DNA of 21,338 bases from an uncultured Bacteroidales bacterium (GTDB lineage Bacteria; Bacteroidota; Bacteroidia; Bacteroidales; Bacteroidaceae): assembly GCA_902783615.1 (NCBI GenBank), contig CACZRQ010000037.1:1-21338 (forward strand), in the 5' to 3' direction. Below, in pieces: positions 1 through 7,798 of this stretch; the stretch's first letter is position 1, and the number at the start of each line of letters is the position of its first letter. The notes under the pieces were generated by a model. That model was not told the DNA's origin. It did not search any database and saw nothing but the letters and a program-made list of their open reading frames with translations. A program made the translations under genes and the position numbers.

Positions 1-693
1 CAAGAAGATGCAGGGAATCTTGCTCAAATCAGGCACATTTCCTTTCCATTCCTTCAACGACTTGGTTTTGATATACTCATTCTCGCATGTGATGTTGGCA
101 GCGATGCAGAGTCTTGTCTGAGGGCGGCAGCTTTTCAAGATATCCTCCACCATTTTATTGTTTCTATAAGGTGTTTCGATAAAGATCTGCGTCTGGTGTT
201 CCGTAGCAGCCCGCTGCTCCAATGCCTTTAGCTTTTTGCCGCGTTCAGAAGGCTCTATGGGCAGATAACCGTTGAAAGCAAAGCTTTGCCCATTGAAGCC
301 TGATGCCATCACGCTGAGGATGATGCTTGAAGGCCCTATCAGTGGCACCACAGGCAGGTTCTTGCGCTGTGCGATGGCCACCACATCGGCACCTGGGTCG
401 GCTACTGCAGGGCATCCTGCTTCAGAAATCACCCCCATCGGATTTCCTTCTTCCAAAGGCTTCAGATAACCACTGATGTCTTGTGGAGATGTATGCTTGT
501 TCAAGGGGTAGAACTGCAACTCGTCGATGTTGATGTCCTTATCCACCAACTTCAGGAAACGGCGTGCCGAGCGCACATCTTCCACGATAAAGTGGCGAAT
601 GCCCAAAATCACCTGATGATTGTAGGCTGGCAATACCCTATCTGTTGAAGTATCGCCCAAGAGCACGGGTATTAAATATAGCGCTGTCTTCAT
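1..693 (-). CDS. RsmI-type SAM-dependent methyltransferase (3' end cut by window)
   Basis: I translated this reading frame from an ATG at 693-691; it runs 231 codons to the window edge without a stop. It belongs to the tetrapyrrole methylase fold family, closest to RsmI, the 16S rRNA C1402 ribose 2'-O-methyltransferase. Visible family blocks are SEAGCPAVADPGA (compare SDAGTPGISDPG in RsmI), VVPLIGPSSIILSVMASGF, FNGYLPIEPSERGKKL and the ETPYRNN segment (compare ESPHR). The N-terminus reads LIPVLLGDTSTDRVLP rather than RsmI's TPIGNLEDIT, so this may be the RsmI-like paralogue found in Bacteroidetes rather than RsmI itself. The ATG overlaps the lipA stop by 4 bases (ATGA), so the two are probably translationally coupled. 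The protein is probably nearly complete, since such paralogues are about 230-240 residues. The RNA substrate is not known from the sequence. Confidence 0.88.
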   Translation of the reverse strand, partial: MKTALYLIPVLLGDTSTDRVLPAYNHQVILGIRHFIVEDVRSARRFLKLVDKDINIDELQFYPLNKHTSPQDISGYLKPLEEGNPMGVISEAGCPAVADPGADVVAIAQRKNLPVVPLIGPSSIILSVMASGFNGQSFAFNGYLPIEPSERGKKLKALEQRAATEHQTQIFIETPYRNNKMVEDILKSCRPQTRLCIAANITCENEYIKTKSLKEWKGNVPDLSKIPCIFL

Positions 694-1544
694 ATTATCT
701 TATTTAAAGCTCTTTCAGCGTAGTATGACGAACGAACCAGCGGGCCACTCTCTACCATCTTGAAACCTTTGGCAAGGGCGGTTTCCTTATAGGAATCAAA
801 CTGTTGAGGTGTTACATACTCCTGCACAGGATAATGCTTGCGAGTAGGTTGCAGGTATTGTCCGATGGTGAGGATGGAGCATCCCACAGTCAGCAGATCG
901 TCCATTATCTCTTCTACTTCTTCGATGGTTTCACCCAACCCCACCATGATGCCTGTCTTGGCTGGTATCGGACTCTCGGCAATCTGCTTCAACACTTGCA
1001 GACTGCGGTCGTAGGTGGCCACGCTACGCACCACAGGCGTGAGGCGACGCACCGTTTCCATGTTGTGCGAAATTACATCTGGATGTTCGTTAATAATACT
1101 GGAAATCAAATCAATGTGGCCCATGAAATCGGGAATCAACACCTCTATCGTGACTGACGGGTTGAGCTGTTTGATGGCCTGAATGGTCTCTACCCAGTGA
1201 GCAGCTCCATAGTCGGGCAGGTCGTCGCGATCGACTGAGGTAATCACCGCATGATTGAGTTTCATCAGTTGGATGGACTCTGCCACATGCTGAGGTTCGG
1301 CTTCGTCAAGGGGTAGGGGGCGACCGCTGTTGGTGTTGCAGAACTTGCAGCAGCGCGTACAGATGTTGCCGCCAATCATGAAGGTGGCAGTGCCTCGACC
1401 CCAGCACTCACCGATGTTGGGGCATCGCCCACTGCTGCAGATGGTGTGCAGGCAGTGGGTGTCGACGATCTTCTTGGTGTTTGAATATCGTTCGTTGGCT
1501 CCGAAGTTTACCTTCAGCCAGTCGGGTTTTCTTACATGCTCCAT
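690..1544 (-). CDS. lipA: Lipoyl synthase, radical SAM
   Basis: This 284-residue cytoplasmic enzyme inserts two sulfur atoms into protein-bound octanoyl groups to make the lipoyl cofactor of 2-oxoacid dehydrogenases and the glycine cleavage H protein. The auxiliary 4Fe-4S cluster motif CX4CX5C is present at C36, C41 and C47. The radical-SAM motif CX3CX2C is at C62, C66 and C69. The C-terminal RSS motif, whose serine ligates the auxiliary cluster, is at residues 271-273. Length and domain order are normal, so the protein should be active. The ATG shares one base with the stop of the upstream peptidase gene (TAATG), and the stop overlaps the downstream methyltransferase start by 4 bases. All three are therefore likely cotranscribed. 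No lipB or lplA is visible nearby. Confidence 0.97.
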   Translation of the reverse strand: MEHVRKPDWLKVNFGANERYSNTKKIVDTHCLHTICSSGRCPNIGECWGRGTATFMIGGNICTRCCKFCNTNSGRPLPLDEAEPQHVAESIQLMKLNHAVITSVDRDDLPDYGAAHWVETIQAIKQLNPSVTIEVLIPDFMGHIDLISSIINEHPDVISHNMETVRRLTPVVRSVATYDRSLQVLKQIAESPIPAKTGIMVGLGETIEEVEEIMDDLLTVGCSILTIGQYLQPTRKHYPVQEYVTPQQFDSYKETALAKGFKMVESGPLVRSSYYAERALNKII

Positions 1545-3757
1545 TATTTCTTCAATTGGCTGTTGAAGAAGTTGGTAATTCGGGTATAGAGGTGCTGGCG
1601 GGTATTGCCACCGGCAATGCTGTGATTGCGGTTGGTATATACCTGCATGTCGAACTGCTTGCCCTTCTGCACCAGCGTTTCGGCATATTCGGCAGCATTT
1701 TGGAAATGCACATTATCGTCGGCCATACCGTGAATCAGAAGCAGGTTGCCGCTCAGCTTGTCGGCGCGCTCCATAGCTGAGGCAGCCTTATAGCCATCGG
1801 GGTTCTCCTGCGGGGTACGCATGTAACGCTCCCCATAAACGGTGTCGTAATAGTTCCAGTCGGTGACAGGAGCCACAGCCACACCAGCCTTGAACACAGG
1901 TGTGCCCTCGCTCATGCTCATCAGGGTCATATAGCCACCATAGCTCCATCCCCAGATGCCGATACGCTCTTTGTCAACATAGGGTTGCTGACCCATATAC
2001 TCTGCCACAGCCACCTGATCCTGCGCCTCTTTCACACCCAGGTTCTGGTAGGTCTGCTTCTCAAACGATGCACCTCGTCCACCAGTGCCTCGTCCATCCA
2101 CACACACCACGATGTAACCCTGCGAAGCCATATAGGTTTCCCAGCTTACACTGAATTGGTCGAGCACCTGTTGCGAACCAGGTCCACTGTATTGATACAG
2201 CAGCACGGGATATTTCTTGTTCGCGTCAAACCCAGCAGGTCTCATCATCCATCCGTTGAGCTGCGTGCCACGAGATGTGGTGATGCTGAAGAATCCCTTG
2301 CTCGGCATGTTATACTGCGCCAGTTTCTTCTTCAGCTCCGCGTTGTCAATCAGCGTAGTGAGCACCTTTCCATTGTTGTCGTTCAGGGTAATCACCGTTG
2401 GGGTGGTGAGGTTTGAATAGCGGTTCAGATAGTATTTCATGTTGCTGCTGAACAATGCGCTATTCGTGCCTGAATCTTGTGAGATTCGGGTCCTCTTGCC
2501 TTTCTTGTCAACCTTATAGACCCCTTTGCGCAACGGACTTTCCTCGTTGCTGGTGAAATAGAAAGCCTCTTCTGCGGGAGAATAGCCCAGAAACTCCTTT
2601 ACCTCGAAGTTGCCATCGGTTACCTGCTTCACCAAGTTGCCCTGCAAGGTGTACCAATACAGATGGTTGAAGCCACTCTTTTCGCTGGTGAACGTGAAAT
2701 TGTTGTCGTAGAAGAGGATGTTGTCGAGCACCTCTTCTTTGATATAGGTGTCGCTTTCGTCACGCAGCACCAGTTTGCAAACCGTACTGCGGGCATTGCC
2801 CATATAGAGGTCGAGGCGATTCTGGTGACGGTTCATGGTCACAATCGCCAGTTGGTCGGGCTGCTTGGTGAAAAAGATGCGGGGAATGTATCCATCATTG
2901 TCGAGAGGCACCTGCATGGTGCGGGTCACCTTACTCTGAATGTCGAATGTGCGAACCTCCACCTTGCTGTTTACCTCGCCCGTCTTCGGGTATTTGTAGG
3001 TGTAAGCACCTGGATACTTGGCATATTCATTGTACTTTGGAGCAGCTCCGGCAAACAGCGGGAAGGAGTAGGTGGGCACCTTGCTCTCATCGTAGCGGAT
3101 GAAAGCAAGCATCTTGCTGTCGGCACTGAACTCCATCGCCCTGCTCATCGAGAACTCTTCCTCATACACCCAGTCGGGCACACCATTGATGATGGCGTTG
3201 CGCTTGCCATCCTCGGTGACCTGACTCTCGCTGTTGTTGAAGAGCAACTTCACGAGGAAGATGTTGTTGTTGCGCATGAAAGCCACCATCGAGCCGTCGG
3301 GCGAGAATACGGGAGCCTGTTGCGGACCGCCATCAGAAAGCTTCTCCACCGCATTGCGGATCTGCCCAGAGGCGTTGCGGCGCAGGCTATACAGGTAATA
3401 TATCGCCTTGAATGAGCGGCGATAGATGGATTCCGACTCTGTAGCGATGAGCAGCGTCTGGCCATCGGGAGAATACTCATAGCTGTCGAAACGCTTGAAA
3501 GGACAGTCGCGTGCCGTAGCCACATCGAACAGCACCTCCACCTGCTGACCCGTCTTGAAAGAATACTTGATGACCTGCGTGCGTTCTGCATTCATCTGAG
3601 AATAATGCTCTCCATCATTGGGGATGGGAGTGACCCCATAGATGTTTCGAGGAGAAAACTCGCCTCTCAATACTTCATTCAACTCTAAGTTCTTACCCTG
3701 TGCGAAAGCCATCATGGCACACATACACAGCAAGATAGTAAATCCAATATGCTTCAT
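1544..3757 (-). CDS. dpp4: Dipeptidyl peptidase IV, family S9B, exported
   Basis: This 737-residue exported serine exopeptidase releases N-terminal X-Pro dipeptides from peptides. After a signal peptide ending near AFAQ comes an N-terminal beta-propeller with PD40-like SPDG blades. It carries the DWVYEEE motif, whose glutamates bind the substrate amino terminus. The C-terminal alpha/beta hydrolase domain has the nucleophile in GWSYGG (Ser605), the acid in ADDNVH (Asp680/681) and the histidine in RNHS (His712). The longest open frame starts at a TTG at 3775. I chose the ATG at 3757 because it begins a compact signal peptide (MKHIGFTILL...) and because the upstream start would lie almost on the predicted transcription start. 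Peptide-fermenting Bacteroidetes such as Porphyromonas use DPP IV to process peptides. It heads the operon with lipA, a pairing with no obvious functional logic. Confidence 0.95.
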   Translation of the reverse strand: MKHIGFTILLCMCAMMAFAQGKNLELNEVLRGEFSPRNIYGVTPIPNDGEHYSQMNAERTQVIKYSFKTGQQVEVLFDVATARDCPFKRFDSYEYSPDGQTLLIATESESIYRRSFKAIYYLYSLRRNASGQIRNAVEKLSDGGPQQAPVFSPDGSMVAFMRNNNIFLVKLLFNNSESQVTEDGKRNAIINGVPDWVYEEEFSMSRAMEFSADSKMLAFIRYDESKVPTYSFPLFAGAAPKYNEYAKYPGAYTYKYPKTGEVNSKVEVRTFDIQSKVTRTMQVPLDNDGYIPRIFFTKQPDQLAIVTMNRHQNRLDLYMGNARSTVCKLVLRDESDTYIKEEVLDNILFYDNNFTFTSEKSGFNHLYWYTLQGNLVKQVTDGNFEVKEFLGYSPAEEAFYFTSNEESPLRKGVYKVDKKGKRTRISQDSGTNSALFSSNMKYYLNRYSNLTTPTVITLNDNNGKVLTTLIDNAELKKKLAQYNMPSKGFFSITTSRGTQLNGWMMRPAGFDANKKYPVLLYQYSGPGSQQVLDQFSVSWETYMASQGYIVVCVDGRGTGGRGASFEKQTYQNLGVKEAQDQVAVAEYMGQQPYVDKERIGIWGWSYGGYMTLMSMSEGTPVFKAGVAVAPVTDWNYYDTVYGERYMRTPQENPDGYKAASAMERADKLSGNLLLIHGMADDNVHFQNAAEYAETLVQKGKQFDMQVYTNRNHSIAGGNTRQHLYTRITNFFNSQLKK

Positions 3758-3786
3758 AACAATATTTTTTTTCAAGTTTTGGTGAA

Positions 3787-3794
3787 CAAATGTA
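3787..3794 (-). promoter_or_regulatory. Candidate -7 promoter element for the peptidase-lipA operon
   Basis: Read on the minus strand, this is TACATTTG, a full match to the Bacteroidetes sigma-ABfr -7 consensus TAnnTTTG. It would place the transcription start near 3780, about 23 bases ahead of the ATG at 3757. I did not find a clear -33 TTG box at the usual spacing, so confidence is moderate. Confidence 0.5.
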
Positions 3795-3827
3795 CAATAA
3801 AATGATGATTAAAACGAATATTTTTCA

Positions 3828-3835
3828 TATTTTTG
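3828..3835 (+). promoter_or_regulatory. Candidate -7 promoter element for the flavodiiron gene
   Basis: TATTTTTG matches the Bacteroidetes -7 consensus TAnnTTTG and lies 27 bases ahead of the ATG at 3863, implying a leader of about 20 bases. A second match, TAAATTTG at 3848-3855, is only 7 bases from the ATG and would give an almost leaderless message, so I prefer the upstream one. Neither has a clear -33 box. With the minus-strand element at 3787-3794 this makes a compact divergent promoter region. Confidence 0.45.
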
Positions 3836-3862
3836 CGGTTTGGAAACTAAATTTGACTAAAA

Positions 3863-5053
3863 ATGAAAGATATTTCACTACTGAAAGGCAAGATTCATTA
3901 TGTGGGTGTGAACGATCGCAGCACCCATCTGTTCGAGGGTATGTGGCCGCTCCCATACGGAGTTTCCTACAATTCATACCTCATTGACGATGAGAAAGTG
4001 GCTTTGGTGGATACCGTTGAGATTGGCTTCTTCGAGGTGTTCATGCAGCAAATCAAGGCTGTGCTGGGTGACAAGCCCATCGACTACCTGATTGTGAACC
4101 ACATGGAGCCCGATCATTCCAGCTCGATTGCCTTGATTAAACAATATTATCCTGAGGTGACTGTGGTGGGTAATGCCAAGACCTTCGGTATGATTGATGG
4201 CTATTATGCTTTGCAGAGCAACCGTTTGGTGGTGAAGGAGGGTGATACCCTCGATCTGGGACACCATAAGTTGTCGTTCTATATGGCTCCGATGGTGCAT
4301 TGGCCCGAGGTGATGGTTACCTACGATGCTACCGAGCAGGTGCTGTTCTCTGCTGATGCCTTCGGTACTTTCGGCACTGTGGATGGTGGACCGATTGACA
4401 CACAGATCAATCTCGACAAGTATTGGGATGAGATGGTGCGCTATTATTCCAACATCGTGGGCAAGTATGGCTCACCTGTGCAGAAGGCGTTGCAGAAGCT
4501 GTCAGCTCTGCCCATCCAGATGATTTGCTCAACCCACGGTCCTGTATGGACTGAGAATATCAATAAGGTTGTGGGCATTTACGACCGCTTGAGCCGTTAT
4601 GATGCCGACAAGGGCGTAGTGATTGTGTATGGCAGCATGTACGGTCACACCGAGCAGTTGGCTGAGAAAATGGCCAAGTGTCTGACTGCCAACGGTGTGA
4701 AAAACGTGGTGATGCACAATGTGAGCAAGAGTCATCCTTCTTATATTTTGGCAGATATCTTCAAATATAACGGCTTGATCATCGGCAGTCCTACGTATAA
4801 CACCCAGCTTTATCCAGAGATTGAGGCTATCTTGAGCAAGATTCTGATGCGCGACATCAAGGGTCGTTGCCTGGGTTGGTTCGGCTCATTCAGTTGGGCA
4901 GGCAAGGCTGTGAAGCTGATTGGCGACTTTGCCGAGCAGAGTCATTTCACCCTGGTGGGCGAGCCTATAGAGATGAAGCAGGGCATGCTGACTTCAGTAG
5001 AGGCTTCCTGCGAGGCTTTGGCTGAGGCGATGGCGAAAGCGATTGACGAATGA
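3863..5053 (+). CDS. fprA: Flavodiiron protein (FprA-type A flavoprotein)
   Basis: This 396-residue cytoplasmic enzyme reduces O2 to water and/or NO to N2O in anaerobes. Residues 1 to about 250 form the metallo-beta-lactamase-like di-iron domain. All ligands are present with textbook spacing: H80-x-E82-x-D84 (followed by H85), H146, D165 and H225. Residues from about 253 form a flavodoxin domain with the FMN phosphate loop YGSMYGHTEQ. No rubredoxin domain is fused and no rubredoxin gene is adjacent, so the electron donor must be encoded elsewhere. The sequence does not settle whether O2 or NO is preferred. The last codons (ATT GAC GAA TGA) resemble the ATTGACG heptamer array that begins 11 bases after the stop, so the gene's end may have been shaped by that repeat. 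Confidence 0.95.
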   Translation: MKDISLLKGKIHYVGVNDRSTHLFEGMWPLPYGVSYNSYLIDDEKVALVDTVEIGFFEVFMQQIKAVLGDKPIDYLIVNHMEPDHSSSIALIKQYYPEVTVVGNAKTFGMIDGYYALQSNRLVVKEGDTLDLGHHKLSFYMAPMVHWPEVMVTYDATEQVLFSADAFGTFGTVDGGPIDTQINLDKYWDEMVRYYSNIVGKYGSPVQKALQKLSALPIQMICSTHGPVWTENINKVVGIYDRLSRYDADKGVVIVYGSMYGHTEQLAEKMAKCLTANGVKNVVMHNVSKSHPSYILADIFKYNGLIIGSPTYNTQLYPEIEAILSKILMRDIKGRCLGWFGSFSWAGKAVKLIGDFAEQSHFTLVGEPIEMKQGMLTSVEASCEALAEAMAKAIDE

Positions 5054-5064
5054 GCTTCGCTCCT

Positions 5065-5096
5065 ATTGACAATTGACGATTGACGATTGACGATTA
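5065..5096 (+). repeat. ATTGACG heptamer array, intergenic copy 1
   Basis: Four 7-base units (ATTGACA, then ATTGACG three times) plus a terminal ATTA make 32 bases between the flavodiiron gene and nagB. An additional lone ATTGACG lies at 5042-5048 inside the final codons of the preceding gene. In this orientation every reading frame meets TGA within 21 bases, so the array cannot be translated through. Its length and its GATTGACGATTA end match the second intergenic copy at 5946. Confidence 0.9.
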
Positions 5097-5131
5097 GAAA
5101 CATATTATTCACTTATATAAATATTTAAACA

Positions 5132-5926
5132 ATGAGAGTAATTATTGAACCGGATTATCAGTTGGTGTCCAAGTGGGCTGCCAACTATGTGGCTTCCAAG
5201 ATTAATGCAGCAAATCCGACTGCAGAGAAGCCTTTTGTACTGGGCTGTCCTACAGGCTCATCTCCTCTGGGCATGTACCACGAACTGATTGAACTGAACA
5301 AAGCAGGTAAGGTGTCATTCGAAAATGTTGTGACCTTCAACATGGACGAATATGTTGGCTTGCCAAAAGAGCATCCAGAGAGCTACTACAGCTTTATGTG
5401 GAACAACTTCTTCGGCCACATCAACATCAAGGCTGAGAATACCAACATCCTGAACGGAAACGCTCCTGATCTGGAAGCTGAGTGCGCTCGCTTCGAGGCT
5501 AAGATCAAGGCATACGGTGGCGTTGACCTCTTCATGGGTGGCATTGGTCCTGATGGACACATCGCTTTCAACGAGCCGGGCTCTTCACTGACTTCTCGCA
5601 CTCGCCAGAAGACTTTGACTACCGATACCATCATCGCCAACTCTCGTTTCTTCGAGAACGATGTGAACAAGGTGCCTAAGACTGCTCTGACTGTGGGCGT
5701 TGGTACTGTGATGGATGCTAAGGAAGTGATGATTATCGTGAATGGCCACAACAAGGCTCGTGCTTTGCAGCACGCTGTTGAGGGTGGTGTTACCCACATG
5801 TGGACAGTGAGTGCCCTGCAGATGCATCCAAAGGGCATCATCGTATGTGACGATGCTGCTTGCGAAGAGCTGAAGGTTGGCACTTATCGTTACTTCAAGG
5901 ATATTGAAGCAGGCAATCTGCTGTAA
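5132..5926 (+). CDS. nagB: Glucosamine-6-phosphate deaminase
   Basis: This 264-residue cytoplasmic enzyme converts glucosamine 6-phosphate to fructose 6-phosphate and ammonia, the final committed step of amino-sugar catabolism. The catalytic residues of the E. coli enzyme are all present: Asp72 in FNMDEYVG, Asp141 and His143 in GPDGHIAF, and Glu148 in FNEPGSS. The segment SSLTSRTRQK (151-160) keeps the Ser151, Arg158 and Lys160 positions that bind the allosteric activator N-acetylglucosamine 6-phosphate in E. coli, so allosteric control is possible. Length is full. The leader (5097-5131) is very AT-rich. No nagA or transporter gene lies beside it, so it appears to stand outside an amino-sugar operon. 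It is flanked on both sides by heptamer arrays. Confidence 0.97.
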   Translation: MRVIIEPDYQLVSKWAANYVASKINAANPTAEKPFVLGCPTGSSPLGMYHELIELNKAGKVSFENVVTFNMDEYVGLPKEHPESYYSFMWNNFFGHINIKAENTNILNGNAPDLEAECARFEAKIKAYGGVDLFMGGIGPDGHIAFNEPGSSLTSRTRQKTLTTDTIIANSRFFENDVNKVPKTALTVGVGTVMDAKEVMIIVNGHNKARALQHAVEGGVTHMWTVSALQMHPKGIIVCDDAACEELKVGTYRYFKDIEAGNLL

Positions 5927-5945
5927 TTAAGGCAATGTTCCTATC

Positions 5946-5977
5946 ATTGACCGTTGACAATTGGTGATTGACGATTA
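5946..5977 (+). repeat. ATTGACG heptamer array, intergenic copy 2 (degenerate)
   Basis: Four units (ATTGACC, GTTGACA, ATTGGTG, ATTGACG) plus ATTA give 32 bases, the same length and end as copy 1 but with more mutated units. It ends 4 bases before the helicase ATG at 5982. Its segment 5966-5976 (GATTGACGATT) is an exact reverse complement of 6040-6050 inside the helicase gene, so the transcript could form an 11-bp stem with the start codon in the loop. Confidence 0.85.
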
Positions 5978-5981
5978 AGCT

Positions 5982-7796
5982 ATGCAGAATGACATCAAAC
6001 ATACCGATGAGGTGATTAGTTCCGCAGGGGAAAAACGTCAATCGTCAATCGTCAATCGTCAATGGGATAATGCCATGAACCTGGTGAAATACACTCACCA
6101 GTCGGTTTTTCTGACGGGCAAGGCAGGAACGGGCAAATCCACCTTTCTAAAGCAAGTATGCCAAGAAACCAAGAAGAAACATGTGGTGCTGGCGCCAACG
6201 GGCATTGCTGCCATCAATGCGGAAGGCAGTACGCTGCACAGTTTCTTCAAGCTGCCTTTCTACCCATTATTGCCCGACGATCCTAATCTGTCTTTGCAAC
6301 ATGGACGCATCCATGAGTTTTTCAAATACAGCAAACCCCACCGCAAATTGTTGGAGGAACTCGAACTGATTATCATCGATGAGATTTCGATGGTTCGTGC
6401 CGACATCATCGATGCTGTCGATCGTATTCTGCGCGTCTATTCCCATAACCTGCGAGAGCCCTTCGGCGGCAAGCAACTGCTGCTGGTGGGTGATGCTTTC
6501 CAGTTGGAGCCTGTGGTGAAGAGCGATGAGCGCGACATCCTCAACCGTTTCTATCCCAATCCTTATTTCTTCTCGGCCCACGTGTTCAGTCAGATAGAGC
6601 TGGTGGCTGTAGAGCTTACCCACGTCTATCGACAGAGTGACCCTCAGTTTGTGGGTGTCTTAGACCATATCCGCAACAATACAGCAACAGCGAAAGACCT
6701 ACAGCTGCTCAATACCCGATATAACCCACAATCACCAAAGGCTGATGGTCAATCGTTAATCGTCAATCGTCAATCGTCAATGTATATCACCCTCGCCACC
6801 CGTCGTGATCAGGTAGATTACATCAACGACAAGAAATTGGCAGAGTTGCCTGGCGACCCATTCACCTTTATCGGAGCCATTCACGGCGATTTTCCTGAAA
6901 ACAGCTTGCCCACCTCTTTAGAGCTGGTGCTGAAACCCGGAGCGCAGATTATCTTCGTCAAGAACGATTTCGAGAAGCGATGGGTAAATGGTACCATTGG
7001 CACCGTGATGGGTTTTGATACAGAAGAAGAAACCATCTACATCGAAACAGACGATGGGCGGGAAGTGGATGTCAAGACCGAATCTTGGCGCAACATCCGA
7101 TACAAATACAACGAAGAAAAGAAAGAAATAGAGGAAGAGGAACTGGGTACGTTTACGCAGTTCCCCATCCGTTTGGCTTGGGCCATTACCGTACACAAGA
7201 GTCAGGGTCTGACTTTCAGCCGCGTGGTGATCGACTTCACGGGCGGTGTGTTTGCGGGTGGACAAGCCTATGTGGCGCTGAGCCGTTGTACCTCCTTAGA
7301 GGGCATCCAGCTCACCAATCCTCTGAGTCGCAGCGATATATTTGTGCGACCGGAGATTACGCAGTTTGCCAAGCGTTTCAACAACCAGCAGGCTGTGGAT
7401 AAAGCGTTGAAGGAGGCTCGTGCCGACATCGAGTATGCTGCTGCAGCCAAAGCGTTCGACCAAGGAGATTTCCAGCAGTTCCTCGATTCATTCTTCAAGG
7501 CCATTCATGCCCGATACGATATCGAGAAACCCTTGGTGCAACGCTACTTGCGACGTAAGCTGTCAGTCATCAATACGCTGAAGAACGAGGTGAAGCAACT
7601 TAAGCAAGCGGCACAGGAGAAGGAGAAAGCCTTGATGCGCTATGCGCGCGAGTATGTGCAGATGGGCGATGAATGCCTGAAGCACAACATGACCGATGCT
7701 GCGTTGCGGAACTACGACAAAGCCGTAACGCTCTGTCCGAATTTCAAGGAGGCTTGGAAGAAGATCAAGAAGTTGGAGAAGAAAATGAAGAAATAG
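5982..7796 (+). CDS. Pif1/RecD-like superfamily 1 helicase with C-terminal TPR
   Basis: This 604-residue cytoplasmic ATP-dependent DNA helicase is of the Pif1/RecD-like type widespread in Bacteroidetes. The Walker A motif is GKAGTGKS (46-53), Walker B is LIIIDEIS (about 129-136), a GDAFQLEP motif III follows, and the late motifs are TVHKSQG (about 404-410) and AYVALSR. Residues after about 555 hold one TPR-like unit (GDECLKHNMTDAALRNYDKA) and a lysine-rich tail. Family proteins usually begin close to the segment before Walker A, so residues 1-30 look like an extension; an ATG at 6074 (Met32) is an alternative start. Two heptamer arrays are translated in frame, giving RQSSIVNRQ at 19-27 and GQSLIVNRQSS at 256-266. 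The second falls in a linker between the NTPase core and the ITLATRRDQVDYIN segment. The frame stays open, so the gene looks functional. Its cellular substrate is unknown. Confidence 0.9.
   Translation: MQNDIKHTDEVISSAGEKRQSSIVNRQWDNAMNLVKYTHQSVFLTGKAGTGKSTFLKQVCQETKKKHVVLAPTGIAAINAEGSTLHSFFKLPFYPLLPDDPNLSLQHGRIHEFFKYSKPHRKLLEELELIIIDEISMVRADIIDAVDRILRVYSHNLREPFGGKQLLLVGDAFQLEPVVKSDERDILNRFYPNPYFFSAHVFSQIELVAVELTHVYRQSDPQFVGVLDHIRNNTATAKDLQLLNTRYNPQSPKADGQSLIVNRQSSMYITLATRRDQVDYINDKKLAELPGDPFTFIGAIHGDFPENSLPTSLELVLKPGAQIIFVKNDFEKRWVNGTIGTVMGFDTEEETIYIETDDGREVDVKTESWRNIRYKYNEEKKEIEEEELGTFTQFPIRLAWAITVHKSQGLTFSRVVIDFTGGVFAGGQAYVALSRCTSLEGIQLTNPLSRSDIFVRPEITQFAKRFNNQQAVDKALKEARADIEYAAAAKAFDQGDFQQFLDSFFKAIHARYDIEKPLVQRYLRRKLSVINTLKNEVKQLKQAAQEKEKALMRYAREYVQMGDECLKHNMTDAALRNYDKAVTLCPNFKEAWKKIKKLEKKMKK
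6036..6063 (-). repeat. Heptamer array inside the helicase gene, N-terminal copy
   Basis: Four perfect CGTCAAT units, the reverse complement of ATTGACG, occupy codons 19-28 of the helicase. On the plus strand they read as RQSSIVNRQ followed by Trp. The orientation is opposite to both intergenic arrays and is the only one that can be translated without a stop. Confidence 0.92.
6747..6781 (-). repeat. Heptamer array inside the helicase gene, internal copy
   Basis: Five units (GGTCAAT, CGTTAAT, then CGTCAAT three times) start exactly on codon 256 of the helicase and encode GQSLIVNRQSSM. The units have the same orientation and the same codon register as the N-terminal copy, although a 7-base unit could in principle sit in any register. 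The site is a likely surface linker between conserved helicase segments. Confidence 0.92.
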
Positions 7797-7798
7797 AT

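Noticed and set aside
2663..3415. 250-codon plus-strand open frame opposite the DPP IV gene
   Set aside because: It is an antisense shadow of a well-supported peptidase gene, with a low-information Val/His/Leu-rich translation and no start context.
5065..6781. Heptamer arrays as a CRISPR array
   Set aside because: The units are 7 bases in direct tandem with no spacers, no 25-37-base repeats and no cas genes nearby.
5065..6781. Signs of a mobile element carrying the heptamers
   Set aside because: No transposase, terminal inverted repeats or target duplications were found around the arrays.
7673..7798. N-terminal extension of the YrdC-family protein
   Set aside because: It is read out of frame from the end of the helicase gene. 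The ATG at 7799 starts directly at the YrdC fold.
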